Source: Fibrisoma limi BUZ 3
Lineage (GTDB): Bacteria; Bacteroidota; Bacteroidia; Cytophagales; Spirosomataceae
Length of the DNA stretch: 64,000 nt
Direction: 5' to 3'
NCBI RefSeq assembly: GCF_000296815.2
Contig: NZ_CAIT01000004.1
Coordinates: 868,001 to 932,000 of the forward strand
A program made the position numbers and the translations under genes. Under the pieces are notes generated by a model, which was given only the letters and a program-made list of their open reading frames with translations, searched no databases and was not told the origin of the DNA. This document shows, in pieces, positions 17,462-26,252 of this stretch (the first letter of the stretch is position 1; each line of letters begins with the position of its first letter).

Positions 17462-19915
17462 TTAGTCTGTTCGCAAACTCTTCACCGGGTTCATCAAAGC
17501 CGCTTTCACGCTCTGAAAGCTGACCGTCAGCAGGGCAATACCGATCGCGAGTAAGCCAGCCAGGGCGAATACCCACCATTGGATGCCAATCTTGTAGGCA
17601 AAATCCTGTAGCCACTGGTTCATGAAATACCAGGCCACCGGCGAGGCAATAAGAATGGCTATGACAACGAGCTTGAGAAAATCCGTCGAGAGTAAGGTTA
17701 CAATACTGGCTACTGACGCCCCCAGTACTTTGCGCACGCCGATCTCCTTCGTGCGCTGAACGGTGCTGTAGGCTACCAGGCCAAACAACCCCAGGCACGA
17801 AATGAAAATAGCCAGACCTGCAAACAGACCCAGCAACTGCCCTTGCTGCTCCTGGGTGCGATAGAGATTATCCAGCGTTTCGTCGAGGAAGGCATACTCG
17901 AACGGCCGCTCGGGGAAGAAGGACTCCCATTGTTTTCGCAAATGAGCGATTGTCTCCGGCATCCGATCCGGCAATACGTTGACAGCAAAAACCGTGAAGC
18001 GCGGTACGTCGATGTCAATAATCAGCGGCTCCAGTGGCTGTTCGAGTGGATCGAAATGGAAGTCTTTCACTACGCCAATAATCAATCCTTTTTTACCGCC
18101 TTCGCCCCCGCGCTGAATCGGTCGCCCGACAGCCGAAGCTGCGTTCGCGTAGCCAAACGACTTAGCCGCCGACTCGTTCAGTATGAAGGCTGCCAGGTGG
18201 TCCGTTCCGGTCTGTTTCGAAAAATTACGGCCAGCTACAAGAGGAATGCCGAGGGTCTGGAGAAAATCGTAGTCGACGGAAACCCAGGCTGCAAATACGT
18301 TGCTTTGCTCAGTTTTGCCCTCAGGCACAACCAGCGAACGCACGTAGCCGCTGCCGGGTAGTCCCGATAAGGCCGTAATGCCTTTTACCCGAGTCGATTG
18401 CACCACGGCTTCCTCGAAGGTATTCATGCGCATTCGTAGCGGTCCGTCGATACCCTGCGGCAGGTTGCCCGATGCGCCACTGCCGAACAGGGGAATAGTT
18501 ACGACCTGCTCTTTCTGGAAGCCGAGCGGTTTGTTGCGCAGATAAGTCAGTTGCTGGAAGATAACAACGGCCGCTACAATCAGTATCAGTGACACACTAA
18601 ACTGCGCCACGACCAGCACCTGCCGGAATCGAGAGCCGCGCTGCTGTCGTTCGCTGGTCTGCCCTTTGAGTGCCAGCACGGGTCGAAACTTCGACGCGAA
18701 AAACGCCGGATACGTACCGGCCAGCAATCCCGTCAGCACGAACAGGCCAATCCAGAGCGATAGCAGACCCGGACGAAGGAAATCAGTAATGACGAACGAC
18801 TGACCCGTAAACTGGTTCAGATAGGGGAGCAACACCACCGCCAGTACCGACGCCAGACCGAACGCCAGACTGCTCATGAGCATGGCTTCACCCAGAAACT
18901 GGCCAACCAGTTGGCTACGAACCGCCCCCAGCGTTTTACGTAATCCGACTTCTTTCGCCCGCCGGAGTGAATACGCTGTGGCCAGGTTGATAAAGTTGAA
19001 ACAGGCAATCAGCAACGTAATGCCCGCAATAACCGAGAGCAACGAGACGTACCGGATATTGCCCGTGCTGCTGGAACCCGACAAGTCAGCCGAGTATAAA
19101 TGAATGGCGTGCAGGGGTTGCAGCGACAGTCGAACGTGTTTGATGACCCGCTCGTCGTTGCTCCGACGCAGAACGCCGGGAAACTGGGCTTCTACCCGAC
19201 TGGCCGGAAAACCGGGTGCGAGCCGGATGAAAGCCTGGGCGGTGTTGTACAGCCAGTCTTTCCGCAGAAAATCAGCCGATCCCTCCGTTTCAACGGCAAA
19301 GAGGGTTGCGAAATGAATCAGGAAATCGGCTTTAAAGTCGGTGGTTGTCGGAATGTCGGCATAAACGGCCGTGACGGTCAGGTCGACTTTATTTTCGTGC
19401 CGGATGATCCGCCCAATTGGGTTCCCATTCCCGAAATAGGTACGCGCGACGGTCTCCGAAATTGCCACCGAAGCGGGGGCTGTCAAAGCGAGTTTAGGAT
19501 TGCCCTGACGTAGCGGCAGCGGAAATACATCGAAGAAGCTTGAGTCGGCAAAGACAACATGCTGTTCCTGAAACAGCTTGGGCGACTGACCCGCTTGAGC
19601 AATCCGCATACTGCCGCTCCGCTGAAACAGTCGGGTCATAGCCTCTACGCCCGTCACCGTCCGGGCAATCGTCGGACCCGCCGGAACGGATACCGTAGCG
19701 GCCTCGCGCTCTTCCTCGAAGTGGTTGGTCTGGTTGATCCGGTAGATGCGCTCGCCGTTCGCCCAAAATCGGTCGTAGCTCAGTTCATTCTGAACGTAGA
19801 GCGCAATCAACAGACAAGCTGCCATCCCCACCGCCAGTCCGGTGATATTGATGACGCTGTACGTCCGGTCTTTCCGAAGGTTCCGAACAGCGATGTTGAG
19901 GTAGTTTCGGAGCAT
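17462..19915 (-). CDS. FtsX/MacB-type ABC transporter permease
   Basis: 817 residues, the longest of the array. Coupling motifs are YSLRRAKEVGLRKTLGAV and STVQRTKEIGVRKVLGAS. The tail ends SLRTD instead of SLRTE. The last ~50 residues are very close to those of the 22504 permease, two genes away. The ~20 bases immediately after its start codon on the plus-strand map (CATGGAGCAAAGGGG...) are identical to those at the start of the 20005 permease, so gene junctions here were copied as units. Confidence 0.95.
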   Translation of the reverse strand: MLRNYLNIAVRNLRKDRTYSVINITGLAVGMAACLLIALYVQNELSYDRFWANGERIYRINQTNHFEEEREAATVSVPAGPTIARTVTGVEAMTRLFQRSGSMRIAQAGQSPKLFQEQHVVFADSSFFDVFPLPLRQGNPKLALTAPASVAISETVARTYFGNGNPIGRIIRHENKVDLTVTAVYADIPTTTDFKADFLIHFATLFAVETEGSADFLRKDWLYNTAQAFIRLAPGFPASRVEAQFPGVLRRSNDERVIKHVRLSLQPLHAIHLYSADLSGSSSTGNIRYVSLLSVIAGITLLIACFNFINLATAYSLRRAKEVGLRKTLGAVRSQLVGQFLGEAMLMSSLAFGLASVLAVVLLPYLNQFTGQSFVITDFLRPGLLSLWIGLFVLTGLLAGTYPAFFASKFRPVLALKGQTSERQQRGSRFRQVLVVAQFSVSLILIVAAVVIFQQLTYLRNKPLGFQKEQVVTIPLFGSGASGNLPQGIDGPLRMRMNTFEEAVVQSTRVKGITALSGLPGSGYVRSLVVPEGKTEQSNVFAAWVSVDYDFLQTLGIPLVAGRNFSKQTGTDHLAAFILNESAAKSFGYANAASAVGRPIQRGGEGGKKGLIIGVVKDFHFDPLEQPLEPLIIDIDVPRFTVFAVNVLPDRMPETIAHLRKQWESFFPERPFEYAFLDETLDNLYRTQEQQGQLLGLFAGLAIFISCLGLFGLVAYSTVQRTKEIGVRKVLGASVASIVTLLSTDFLKLVVIAILIASPVAWYFMNQWLQDFAYKIGIQWWVFALAGLLAIGIALLTVSFQSVKAALMNPVKSLRTD

Positions 19916-20005
19916 GGAGCAAAGGGGTTGGGGCGAAGGGCTGGGGGCAAGGGGCGTGGGGCATAGGGTAACAGAACCCTTAGCCCCACGCCCCCGGCAC
20001 TACGC
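19916..20005. repeat. G-vocabulary palindrome 6
   Basis: GCGTGGGGC (19954-19962) pairs with GCCCCACGC (19983-19991), extended inward by AGGGT/ACCCT with two mismatches. Additional GGGG words lie on the left. The left part (GAGCAAAGGGGTTGGGGCG) is identical to that of palindrome 7. Confidence 0.8.
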
Positions 20006-22407
20006 TATTCGGTACGCAACGATTTCACCGGGTTCATCAAAGCCGCTTTCACACTTTGGTAACTCACCGTCAGCAGGGCAATACTGGTAGCAACCAGACC
20101 CGCCAGCACAAACACCCACCAGCCCACGTCAATGCGGTAGGCGTAATCGTCCAGCCACTGATTCATAGCGTACCAGGCGATGGGCGTGGCAATCACAATG
20201 CCGACAATGACCAGTTTCAGGAAATCTTTGGACAGCAGGGCGACGATGCTCAGCACGGAAGCGCCCAATACCTTACGCACACCGATTTCCTTCGTGCGCT
20301 GCTCGGCCATGAACGTTGCGAGGGCAAACAAACCCAGGCAGGCAATGAAAATGGCGAGTCCGGCAAACAGGGTGCAAACGCTGCCAAACTGTTGTTCGGC
20401 TTTGTATTGTTCGTTGAAAAACGAGTCGAGGAAGAAGTACTCGAACGGATTGCCGGGGAAGAACTCAGCGTACTTCGCCTTGATCCCGGCCAGTTGGCCT
20501 TCCAGCTTGTCGTCTGAGCGGAGCTGAAGAGAAAAGTAACTGGCGTTATCAGGCAGAAGCCGCATCAGCATCGGCCAATGACCTTTTTGTAAGCCCTGCT
20601 GGTGGTAGTCTTTCACTACGCCGACAATCTCCAGCGTATCGCCGGAGCGAATCTTTTTACCCAGCGCATCAGCCGCCCCGTTGAATCCCAGTAGTTTCAC
20701 GGCGGTTTCATTCAGTAGCGCCCCCTTTCGGTCGGTGCCAAACGTTTTGCTGAAATTTCGGCCGGTCACCAATTTGATGTCGTACGCATCCAGAAACTCA
20801 TAATCGACCGACGTAATGTAAAGCGTATTGGACGGAACATCGGAGCGGTCCAGGCGCCGAAAACCGTTGGTCCACAAGATTTCAATGCCCGGTACGTAGG
20901 CTGATGCCGCGGCTTTCTCGACCAGACTGGCCCGTACCAGTCCCTGCTTGAAGGCATTTGCTTTCGCTTCGTAGGTTGAGTCCCGAACGTCCGCACCCCG
21001 GACAATCAGCTTTTTGTTGACGGTAAAACCCAGGTCCTGTTCCTGCATGTAACGCAGTTGTCGATAGACCGTTACGGTGCCAATGATGAGAATGATTGAG
21101 GCCGAAAACTGGAAGATAATCAGACTCTGCCGCAGCGTTAGGCCACCGGCTGCACTCTTCAGGCGACCAAACGTTGTGCGTCCTTTGAGAACCGTGATAG
21201 GCTGGAAACCCGAAAGCATGAACGCCGGATACAAGCCCGACAGCACCGTCCCCAGCGCCAGCACACCGACGGCCGGCACCCAGAGGTTCGTCTGGAACCA
21301 TTGTGTCAGGGACAGCGGTCTTCCCGTCAGCTCATTGAATGCCGAGGAACTGACCTGCACAATAACCAGCGCCAGCACCGCAGCCAGTAGGTTGAGCAGC
21401 AGCGATTCCAGCATGAATTGACGGATTAGCTGAAGGCGTTCGGCCCCCACTACTTTGCGAATCCCCACTTCTTTAGCCCGGTCGATGGCCCGCGCCGTAG
21501 CCAGGTTGATGTAGTTGATCCAGGCAATCAGCAGTATGAAAGCCGCAATGATAGATAGTACCGTTACGGCCTTTCCGTTGCCGTTTACTTCGGCTTCCTG
21601 GTTCAGGTTCGAGGTCAGGTGAATGTCGCGAACGGGTTGCAGCAGGAGCTCATCCCGGCTGTTTGTGTTCTTGAACCGGTTCGGGTCGTGGTTGATGACC
21701 AGGTTCAGGAGTTTGCGCTGAAATTGGTTAACGTCGGTGCCCGGCCGCAGCTTCACATAGGTGAAGAAGTCGTACCAGCCCCAACTGGTTTGTGCATCGG
21801 GCTCGGTCAGATAAGAGAACAGCAGATCGATTTCCAGGTGGGAGTTTTTGGGATAGTCTTTGAAAACACCTTTAACCAGATACGGCTCCCGCCCGAGTTT
21901 AACCGTTTTGCCAAGTGGATTTTCAGCGCCAAAGTATTTGCGGGCGGTAGTCTCCGACATGACTACCGTGTTCTTGTCGAGGAGCGCCGTTTTAGGATTG
22001 CCGCTGATAAAATCCAGCTTGAATAAATTAAATGCGGAGTTGTCGGCGAAGTAGAAATTCTCTTCCCGAAAATGTACTGTCTTGTACGTTACTACGCTAC
22101 TGTTGGCGTCGAATAACCGGGCGGTCTCCAACACCTCAGGAAACTCTTTCTTCAACGTAGGCGCAATCGCCGGATACGACGTAGCCGACCGAAACGCCAG
22201 CTTCCCGTTCTGGTAACTGTCCAGCTCGATCCGGTAAAGGTTATCAATGTCGGCGTGGAAGTTGTCGTAGCTCCGCTCAAACGTCACATACTGGAGAATA
22301 AGCATACAGGCCGCCATGCCGACGGCCAGCCCCAGCGTATTGATGACGAAAAACGGCTTGTTCTTCAGTAGGTTTCGCCAGGCGATTTTGAGGTAGTTGC
22401 TGAGCAT
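20005..22407 (-). CDS. FtsX/MacB-type ABC transporter permease
   Basis: 800 residues, complete. Coupling motifs are AIDRAKEVGIRKVVGAE and AEQRTKEIGVRKVLGAS. The first FtsX module has WINYINLATARA where paralogues have CxNFxNLxTAR, a Cys-to-Trp change in the helix before the coupling motif. The second PCD is rich in charged residues (RGADVRDSTYEAKANAFKQG). It is flanked on both sides by G-vocabulary palindromes with matching outer sequences. Confidence 0.95.
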   Translation of the reverse strand: MLSNYLKIAWRNLLKNKPFFVINTLGLAVGMAACMLILQYVTFERSYDNFHADIDNLYRIELDSYQNGKLAFRSATSYPAIAPTLKKEFPEVLETARLFDANSSVVTYKTVHFREENFYFADNSAFNLFKLDFISGNPKTALLDKNTVVMSETTARKYFGAENPLGKTVKLGREPYLVKGVFKDYPKNSHLEIDLLFSYLTEPDAQTSWGWYDFFTYVKLRPGTDVNQFQRKLLNLVINHDPNRFKNTNSRDELLLQPVRDIHLTSNLNQEAEVNGNGKAVTVLSIIAAFILLIAWINYINLATARAIDRAKEVGIRKVVGAERLQLIRQFMLESLLLNLLAAVLALVIVQVSSSAFNELTGRPLSLTQWFQTNLWVPAVGVLALGTVLSGLYPAFMLSGFQPITVLKGRTTFGRLKSAAGGLTLRQSLIIFQFSASIILIIGTVTVYRQLRYMQEQDLGFTVNKKLIVRGADVRDSTYEAKANAFKQGLVRASLVEKAAASAYVPGIEILWTNGFRRLDRSDVPSNTLYITSVDYEFLDAYDIKLVTGRNFSKTFGTDRKGALLNETAVKLLGFNGAADALGKKIRSGDTLEIVGVVKDYHQQGLQKGHWPMLMRLLPDNASYFSLQLRSDDKLEGQLAGIKAKYAEFFPGNPFEYFFLDSFFNEQYKAEQQFGSVCTLFAGLAIFIACLGLFALATFMAEQRTKEIGVRKVLGASVLSIVALLSKDFLKLVIVGIVIATPIAWYAMNQWLDDYAYRIDVGWWVFVLAGLVATSIALLTVSYQSVKAALMNPVKSLRTE

Positions 22408-22504
22408 GGAGCAAAGGGGTTGGGGCGTTGGGCGTAGGGCTAAGGGCGTAGGGCTAAGGGTTCTGTTACCCCATGCCCTTAGCCCTTAGCCCCCGGCCCT
22501 ACGC
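22408..22504. repeat. G-vocabulary palindrome 7
   Basis: GGGCTAAGGG (22451-22460) pairs perfectly with CCCTTAGCCC (22476-22485) around a TTCTGTTACCCCATG loop. GGGCGTAGGGCTAA occurs twice in tandem on the left, and CCCTTAG twice on the right. It is one of the longest members (about 95 bp). Confidence 0.8.
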
Positions 22505-24924
22505 TATTCAGTACGCAAACTTTTCACCGGATTCATCAACGCGGCTTTCACGCTTTGGAAGCTCACCGTCAGCAAGGCAATACCAATCGCGAGTAAGCCG
22601 GCCAGCACAAAGACCCACCACTCGATCTCAATCTTGTAGGCAAAATCCTGTAGCCACTGATTCATAAAATACCAGGCTACGGGCGAGGCAATTACAATAC
22701 CGACGATGACCAGTTTGAGGAAATCTTTCGACAGCAGCGCGACAATGCTCAGCACGGAAGCGCCCAGCACTTTCCGGACGCCGACCTCCTTGGTCCGTTG
22801 TGTCATGACCATTACGGCAATAGCGAACAGACCCAGGCAGGAAAGTACGATCGCGACGATTGCCGCACTGATGAACAACTGCGACAGGCGTTCTTCGGCT
22901 TTGTACAGACGATCCGTGTTCTCATCGAGGAAACTACCCTGGAACGCTGAATTTGGGTCGAGCTCTTCCCACGTCTTTTTCAGCATGGCCATCGTAGCCG
23001 GTACGTTGTCCGGCGCAATCTTGACCAGGGCGTAGCCGAGCGGCCATTTCTGGTCCATAATCAGCGTATTGGGCTGAATTTTCCGCTTCAGCGATTCGTG
23101 GTGGTAATCTTTCACGACACCAACGACCTGCAAGGGTGTCCGCCCGGAGTCGACCTGCATGAGTGCTCCAATAGGATTCTTATCGCCCAGTTCCTTCGCC
23201 ATCGCTTCATTGATGATGACGCTGGTGGTTGTATCGGTAGCGTACTCACGCGAAAAATCCCGACCCGCAATCAGTTTTAAATCAAGGGTTTTCAGGTAAT
23301 CGTAGTCAACAATCTGCCAGTGGCTGTGTACCGAATGGTTATTGTGTTCAAAGCCCATGATCGACGTAACAGTTGAGCCATCCAGCCCCCGGCCGAAATT
23401 CTTATAGGCACCCGTAATGCTCAGAATACGCGGTTGCTGAGATAAGCGGTCGCGTAGCAGACGTAGCATCTGGCGGCCGTTAATGCTGCCCCGGATCGGA
23501 ATGCTGATCACCTGATCTTCGTTGTAGCCGAGGGGCATTTTTCGCAGAAAATTGATCTGCTGCCATGCAATTACGGTACAGGCGATCAGCAGCGTAGCGA
23601 TAGCAAACTGCACGACCAGCAACGTATTGCGCATCACACTCGTCCGGTTCAGCGAAATGACGCCTTTCAACACCTTAATGGTGTTGAATCGGGCCATGAA
23701 CAAGGCCGGATAACCACCCGCTACGAGGGTAATCAGCAGAAACCCGACCAGCAACGAAATCAGAATAGCGGGTTGCTGAAAATAAGACAGGGAGGTTGTG
23801 CTTCGGAACACCTGCTTGAAAACCGGCAGCAGCCCGTACGTGAGCAGTCCGCCAAGAAGTAGCCCAAACACGCAGATCAGCAGCGCTTCACCCCAGAACT
23901 GGAGAAATAACTGGCTTTTAAGTGCTCCCAGGGCTTTCCGCATCCCAACCTCCCGCGAACGCGTTAGTGATCGGGCCGTCGATAGGTTGACGAAATTGAT
24001 GCAGGCAATGGCAACAATGAAACCGGCCACAATCAGCAGCAGGTACGGATACGATTTTTTCACTGCTCCGACTTCGGCACCACCCACTTCCGTGTCAAAG
24101 TGCAGGTCTTTCAGCGGAAGCAGCCGCAGGCTATACAGATCGCCGTTCTCGTCGGGCTGACCGCCGTCGCGCTTGAGATTACTGAGGTTCCCGGCGTAGT
24201 ATTTTTTGACAACACCCCGAAGTTTTTGTTCAAACGACGCTTCGCTGACGTTATCGGCTAGTTGAAGAAACAGCGTGTGGTAGCTATTATCCCAACTGTC
24301 TTTACTGCTGGCATAATCCGGGTCCGCTTCAAACCGGGCGAGTACGTCAAACTTGATACTGGAATTATCGGGGTAGTCGGCAATAACGCTCGATACGACA
24401 AAGGGCTTCCAGGTATCGTTTTCCTGGATTAAAAGCGTTTTGCCAATCGGGTTTTCGCTACCGAAAATGTCTTTGGCGGACGCTTCGTTAAGAACAATGT
24501 TACTCAGGTTACTCAGCGCCGACTGCGGACCTGCGCCCTGCCGAACCGGGAACGAAAACATTCGCAGGTAGGGCTCATCCACGTATCGAACCGTCTTGCT
24601 AAATTCTTTATTGCCGTAGCGGATCATCCCCCCACTGACCACTCTGGCAATATGTTTGACATCCTGCGGAAATTCTTTCTTCAGGACCGTAGTCAGCGGA
24701 GCCGGCATGGGTACTCCCTTGTCCGACAGGCCGGTCTGTTGATAAACCTGGTAGATGTTTTTGCCGTTCGTGTGGAAATTGTCGAACGACAGTTCGTGGT
24801 AGGCCGTCAGAAACAGCAACAGGCAGCTCCCAAAAGCTACCGATAGCCCTACCGTGTTGATGAGGGTGTATGTCTTATGCTTCCACAGGTTGCGGAAAGC
24901 GATTGTGAGGTAGTTGCGCAGCAT
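22504..24924 (-). CDS. FtsX/MacB-type ABC transporter permease next to the ATPase gene
   Basis: 806 residues, complete. It is the first permease after the ATPase, separated by 91 bp filled with palindrome 8. Coupling motifs are SLTRSREVGMRKALGAL and MTQRTKEVGVRKVLGAS; the latter has EVG where the paralogues have EIG. The helix before it (LSCLGLFAIAVMVM) and the N-terminal helix (VAFGSCLLLFLTAYHEL) are among the most divergent of the set. Position makes it the best candidate for the ancestral partner of the adaptor/ATPase pair, but nothing in the sequence proves it. Confidence 0.95.
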   Translation of the reverse strand: MLRNYLTIAFRNLWKHKTYTLINTVGLSVAFGSCLLLFLTAYHELSFDNFHTNGKNIYQVYQQTGLSDKGVPMPAPLTTVLKKEFPQDVKHIARVVSGGMIRYGNKEFSKTVRYVDEPYLRMFSFPVRQGAGPQSALSNLSNIVLNEASAKDIFGSENPIGKTLLIQENDTWKPFVVSSVIADYPDNSSIKFDVLARFEADPDYASSKDSWDNSYHTLFLQLADNVSEASFEQKLRGVVKKYYAGNLSNLKRDGGQPDENGDLYSLRLLPLKDLHFDTEVGGAEVGAVKKSYPYLLLIVAGFIVAIACINFVNLSTARSLTRSREVGMRKALGALKSQLFLQFWGEALLICVFGLLLGGLLTYGLLPVFKQVFRSTTSLSYFQQPAILISLLVGFLLITLVAGGYPALFMARFNTIKVLKGVISLNRTSVMRNTLLVVQFAIATLLIACTVIAWQQINFLRKMPLGYNEDQVISIPIRGSINGRQMLRLLRDRLSQQPRILSITGAYKNFGRGLDGSTVTSIMGFEHNNHSVHSHWQIVDYDYLKTLDLKLIAGRDFSREYATDTTTSVIINEAMAKELGDKNPIGALMQVDSGRTPLQVVGVVKDYHHESLKRKIQPNTLIMDQKWPLGYALVKIAPDNVPATMAMLKKTWEELDPNSAFQGSFLDENTDRLYKAEERLSQLFISAAIVAIVLSCLGLFAIAVMVMTQRTKEVGVRKVLGASVLSIVALLSKDFLKLVIVGIVIASPVAWYFMNQWLQDFAYKIEIEWWVFVLAGLLAIGIALLTVSFQSVKAALMNPVKSLRTE

Positions 24925-24926
24925 AA

Positions 24927-25007
24927 GGGCGAGGGGCTTGGGGCGAGGGGCTTAGGGTGAGATGGCGCATCTTAACCCAATGCCCTACGCCCCAAGCCCC
25001 TCGCTAT
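24927..25007. repeat. G-vocabulary palindrome 8
   Basis: A perfect 16-bp inverted repeat: GCGAGGGGCTTGGGGC (24929-24944) and its complement (24989-25004). The 44-nt loop itself contains GGGGCTTAGGG and AACCCAATGCCC words. It separates the ATPase stop from the first permease. Confidence 0.85.
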
Positions 25008-25015
25008 TGGTGCTA

Positions 25016-25693
25016 CTAAACGTGAAAATTCTCGGTTACAATCTTACCGTCGAACAGGTTCACGATCCGGTGCGCGAAACCAGCGTCATACGGTGAGTGC
25101 GTCACCATGATGATGGTCGTACCTTCGTCGTTCAACTGCATCAGGAGCTTCATCACCTCCTCGCCGTTGGCTGAGTCGAGGTTACCCGTCGGTTCGTCGG
25201 CCAGGATCAGTTTGGGTTTCGCGACCACGGCGCGGGCGATGGCCGTCCGTTGCTGCTGACCACCCGACAACTGCTGGGGGAAGTGATTGCGCCGGTGCAT
25301 GATGTTCATGCGGGTCAGTGCTTCTTCCACGCGGGCCTTACGCTCGTCGGCCGGGGTTTTCAGGTAGAGCAGCGGAAGCTCTACGTTTTCATATACCGTC
25401 AGCTCGTCGATCAGGTTGAAGCTCTGGAACACGAATCCGATGGAGCCTTTGCGGAGTTGTGCCCGTTGCCGCTCCGACATTTTCGACACTTCCGTGCCGT
25501 AGAAGTGGTATTCACCGCCGGTTGGGTTGTCGAGCAGACCCAGGATGTTCAGCAGCGTAGATTTACCACAGCCGGAGGGACCCATGATGGCCACAAATTC
25601 ACCATCGCGGACATCCATCGAAATGCCGTGCAGAGCGGTGGTTTCAACCTCTTCTGTCGAGAAGAGTTTCTGGAGGTTAACGGTTTGTATCAT
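25016..25693 (-). CDS. LolD/MacB-like ABC transporter ATP-binding protein
   Basis: 225 residues. All ABC ATPase landmarks are present: Walker A GPSGCGKST (38-46), Q-loop Q90, signature LSGGQ (142-146), Walker B LILADE (162-167), D-loop NLDS and switch His199. The size and the LLNILGLLDNPTGGEY region are typical of the LolD/MacB/FtsE type. It is the only ATPase in a locus with nine permeases. It is minus strand, downstream of the adaptor gene and upstream of the permeases, in the cytoplasm. A plus-strand four-helix-bundle gene and its flanking repeats have been inserted between it and the adaptor. Confidence 0.96.
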   Translation of the reverse strand: MIQTVNLQKLFSTEEVETTALHGISMDVRDGEFVAIMGPSGCGKSTLLNILGLLDNPTGGEYHFYGTEVSKMSERQRAQLRKGSIGFVFQSFNLIDELTVYENVELPLLYLKTPADERKARVEEALTRMNIMHRRNHFPQQLSGGQQQRTAIARAVVAKPKLILADEPTGNLDSANGEEVMKLLMQLNDEGTTIIMVTHSPYDAGFAHRIVNLFDGKIVTENFHV

Positions 25694-25701
25694 ATTTTTT
25701 T

Positions 25702-25745
25702 AGGAGAAAAGGGAGGAAGGGGAAGAAGGGGAGGAAAGGGAAGGT
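25702..25745. repeat. Left GA-rich arm flanking the four-helix-bundle gene
   Basis: GGAGAAAAGGGAGGA at 25703-25717 is the exact complement of TCCTCCCTTTTCTCC at 26231-26245 on the far side of the four-helix-bundle gene. Pairing continues imperfectly for about 20 more bases (GGGGAAGAAGGGG against GGGGAATAAAAGGG). The arm lies in the gap upstream of the ATPase gene. Confidence 0.75.
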
Positions 25746-25755
25746 ACCTTTTAGG

Positions 25756-25763
25756 TAGCTTTG
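25756..25763 (+). promoter_or_regulatory. Candidate Bacteroidota -7 element of the four-helix-bundle gene
   Basis: TAGCTTTG matches the TAnnTTTG -7 consensus 40 bp before the ATG. No clear TTTG -33 element was found. If real, the inserted gene has its own promoter, opposite to the operon. Confidence 0.4.
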
Positions 25764-25802
25764 CCTTCCTCATAAACCCATCGTAACTAACTCCTGATTT
25801 TC

Positions 25803-26162
25803 ATGGCAAAAGTTGAACAGTTTGAAGATTTGATCGTTTGGCAGGAAGGCTTAGCGCAAGCTATTGGCATTTATAAACTTCTTGCTGATTGTAAAGATTA
25901 TAGTCTGCGAGACCAGATGCGCCGTTCTTCGGTTTCGGTACCTTCCAACATTGCCGAAGGATTCGAACGGCACGCTAACAAAGAGTTCATTCGTTTTCTA
26001 CGCATAGCCAAAGGTTCCAATGGTGAATTACGGACACAGATTCATCTAGCTGTTGCTGTCAATCTACTGGATGCCGAAACGGGGCAGGCACTCATTGCAA
26101 AGAGTCGGGTTATTTCGTCAATGTTGCAAAACCTGATAAAAACGAGGTTAGAAAGATTTTAG
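25803..26162 (+). CDS. Four-helix-bundle protein of the S23/IVP (23S rRNA intervening-sequence, Avd-like) family
   Basis: 119 residues with the family hallmarks: FEDLIVWQ near the N-terminus, LRDQMRRSSVSVPSNIAEG (residues ~36-54), and FIRFLRIAKGSNGELRTQ (~63-80). Relatives occur inside 23S rRNA intervening sequences and as Avd accessory proteins of diversity-generating retroelements, where they form basic pentameric barrels that bind nucleic acid. No reverse transcriptase or rRNA is nearby. It is antisense to, and splits, the adaptor-ATPase gene pair, and is bracketed by GA-rich inverted repeats. Its codons are visibly more AT-rich than those of its neighbours, consistent with acquisition. 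Its function here is unknown. Confidence 0.9.
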   Translation: MAKVEQFEDLIVWQEGLAQAIGIYKLLADCKDYSLRDQMRRSSVSVPSNIAEGFERHANKEFIRFLRIAKGSNGELRTQIHLAVAVNLLDAETGQALIAKSRVISSMLQNLIKTRLERF

Positions 26163-26247
26163 AGAAAAAGGGGGAAGGGGATGAGCGGGCAAAAGCGTAG
26201 TCGTTTTCCCCTTTGTCCCTTTTATTCCCCTCCTCCCTTTTCTCCTT
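26163..26247. repeat. Right GA-rich palindrome flanking the four-helix-bundle gene
   Basis: This block starts with a copy of the left-arm words (GAGAAAAAGGGGGAAGGGG, 26162-26180). It ends with their complement (TTCCCCTCCTCCCTTTTCTCC area, 26225-26245), so it is itself a palindrome as well as the partner of the left arm at 25703-25717. The order around the gene is thus arm, gene, arm, complementary arm. Confidence 0.75.
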
Positions 26248-26252
26248 ATGAG

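Noticed and set aside
8787-25004. Composite transposon or IS origin of the G-rich palindromes
   Set aside because: No transposase, no terminal repeats flanking a larger unit and no visible target-site duplications within the window.
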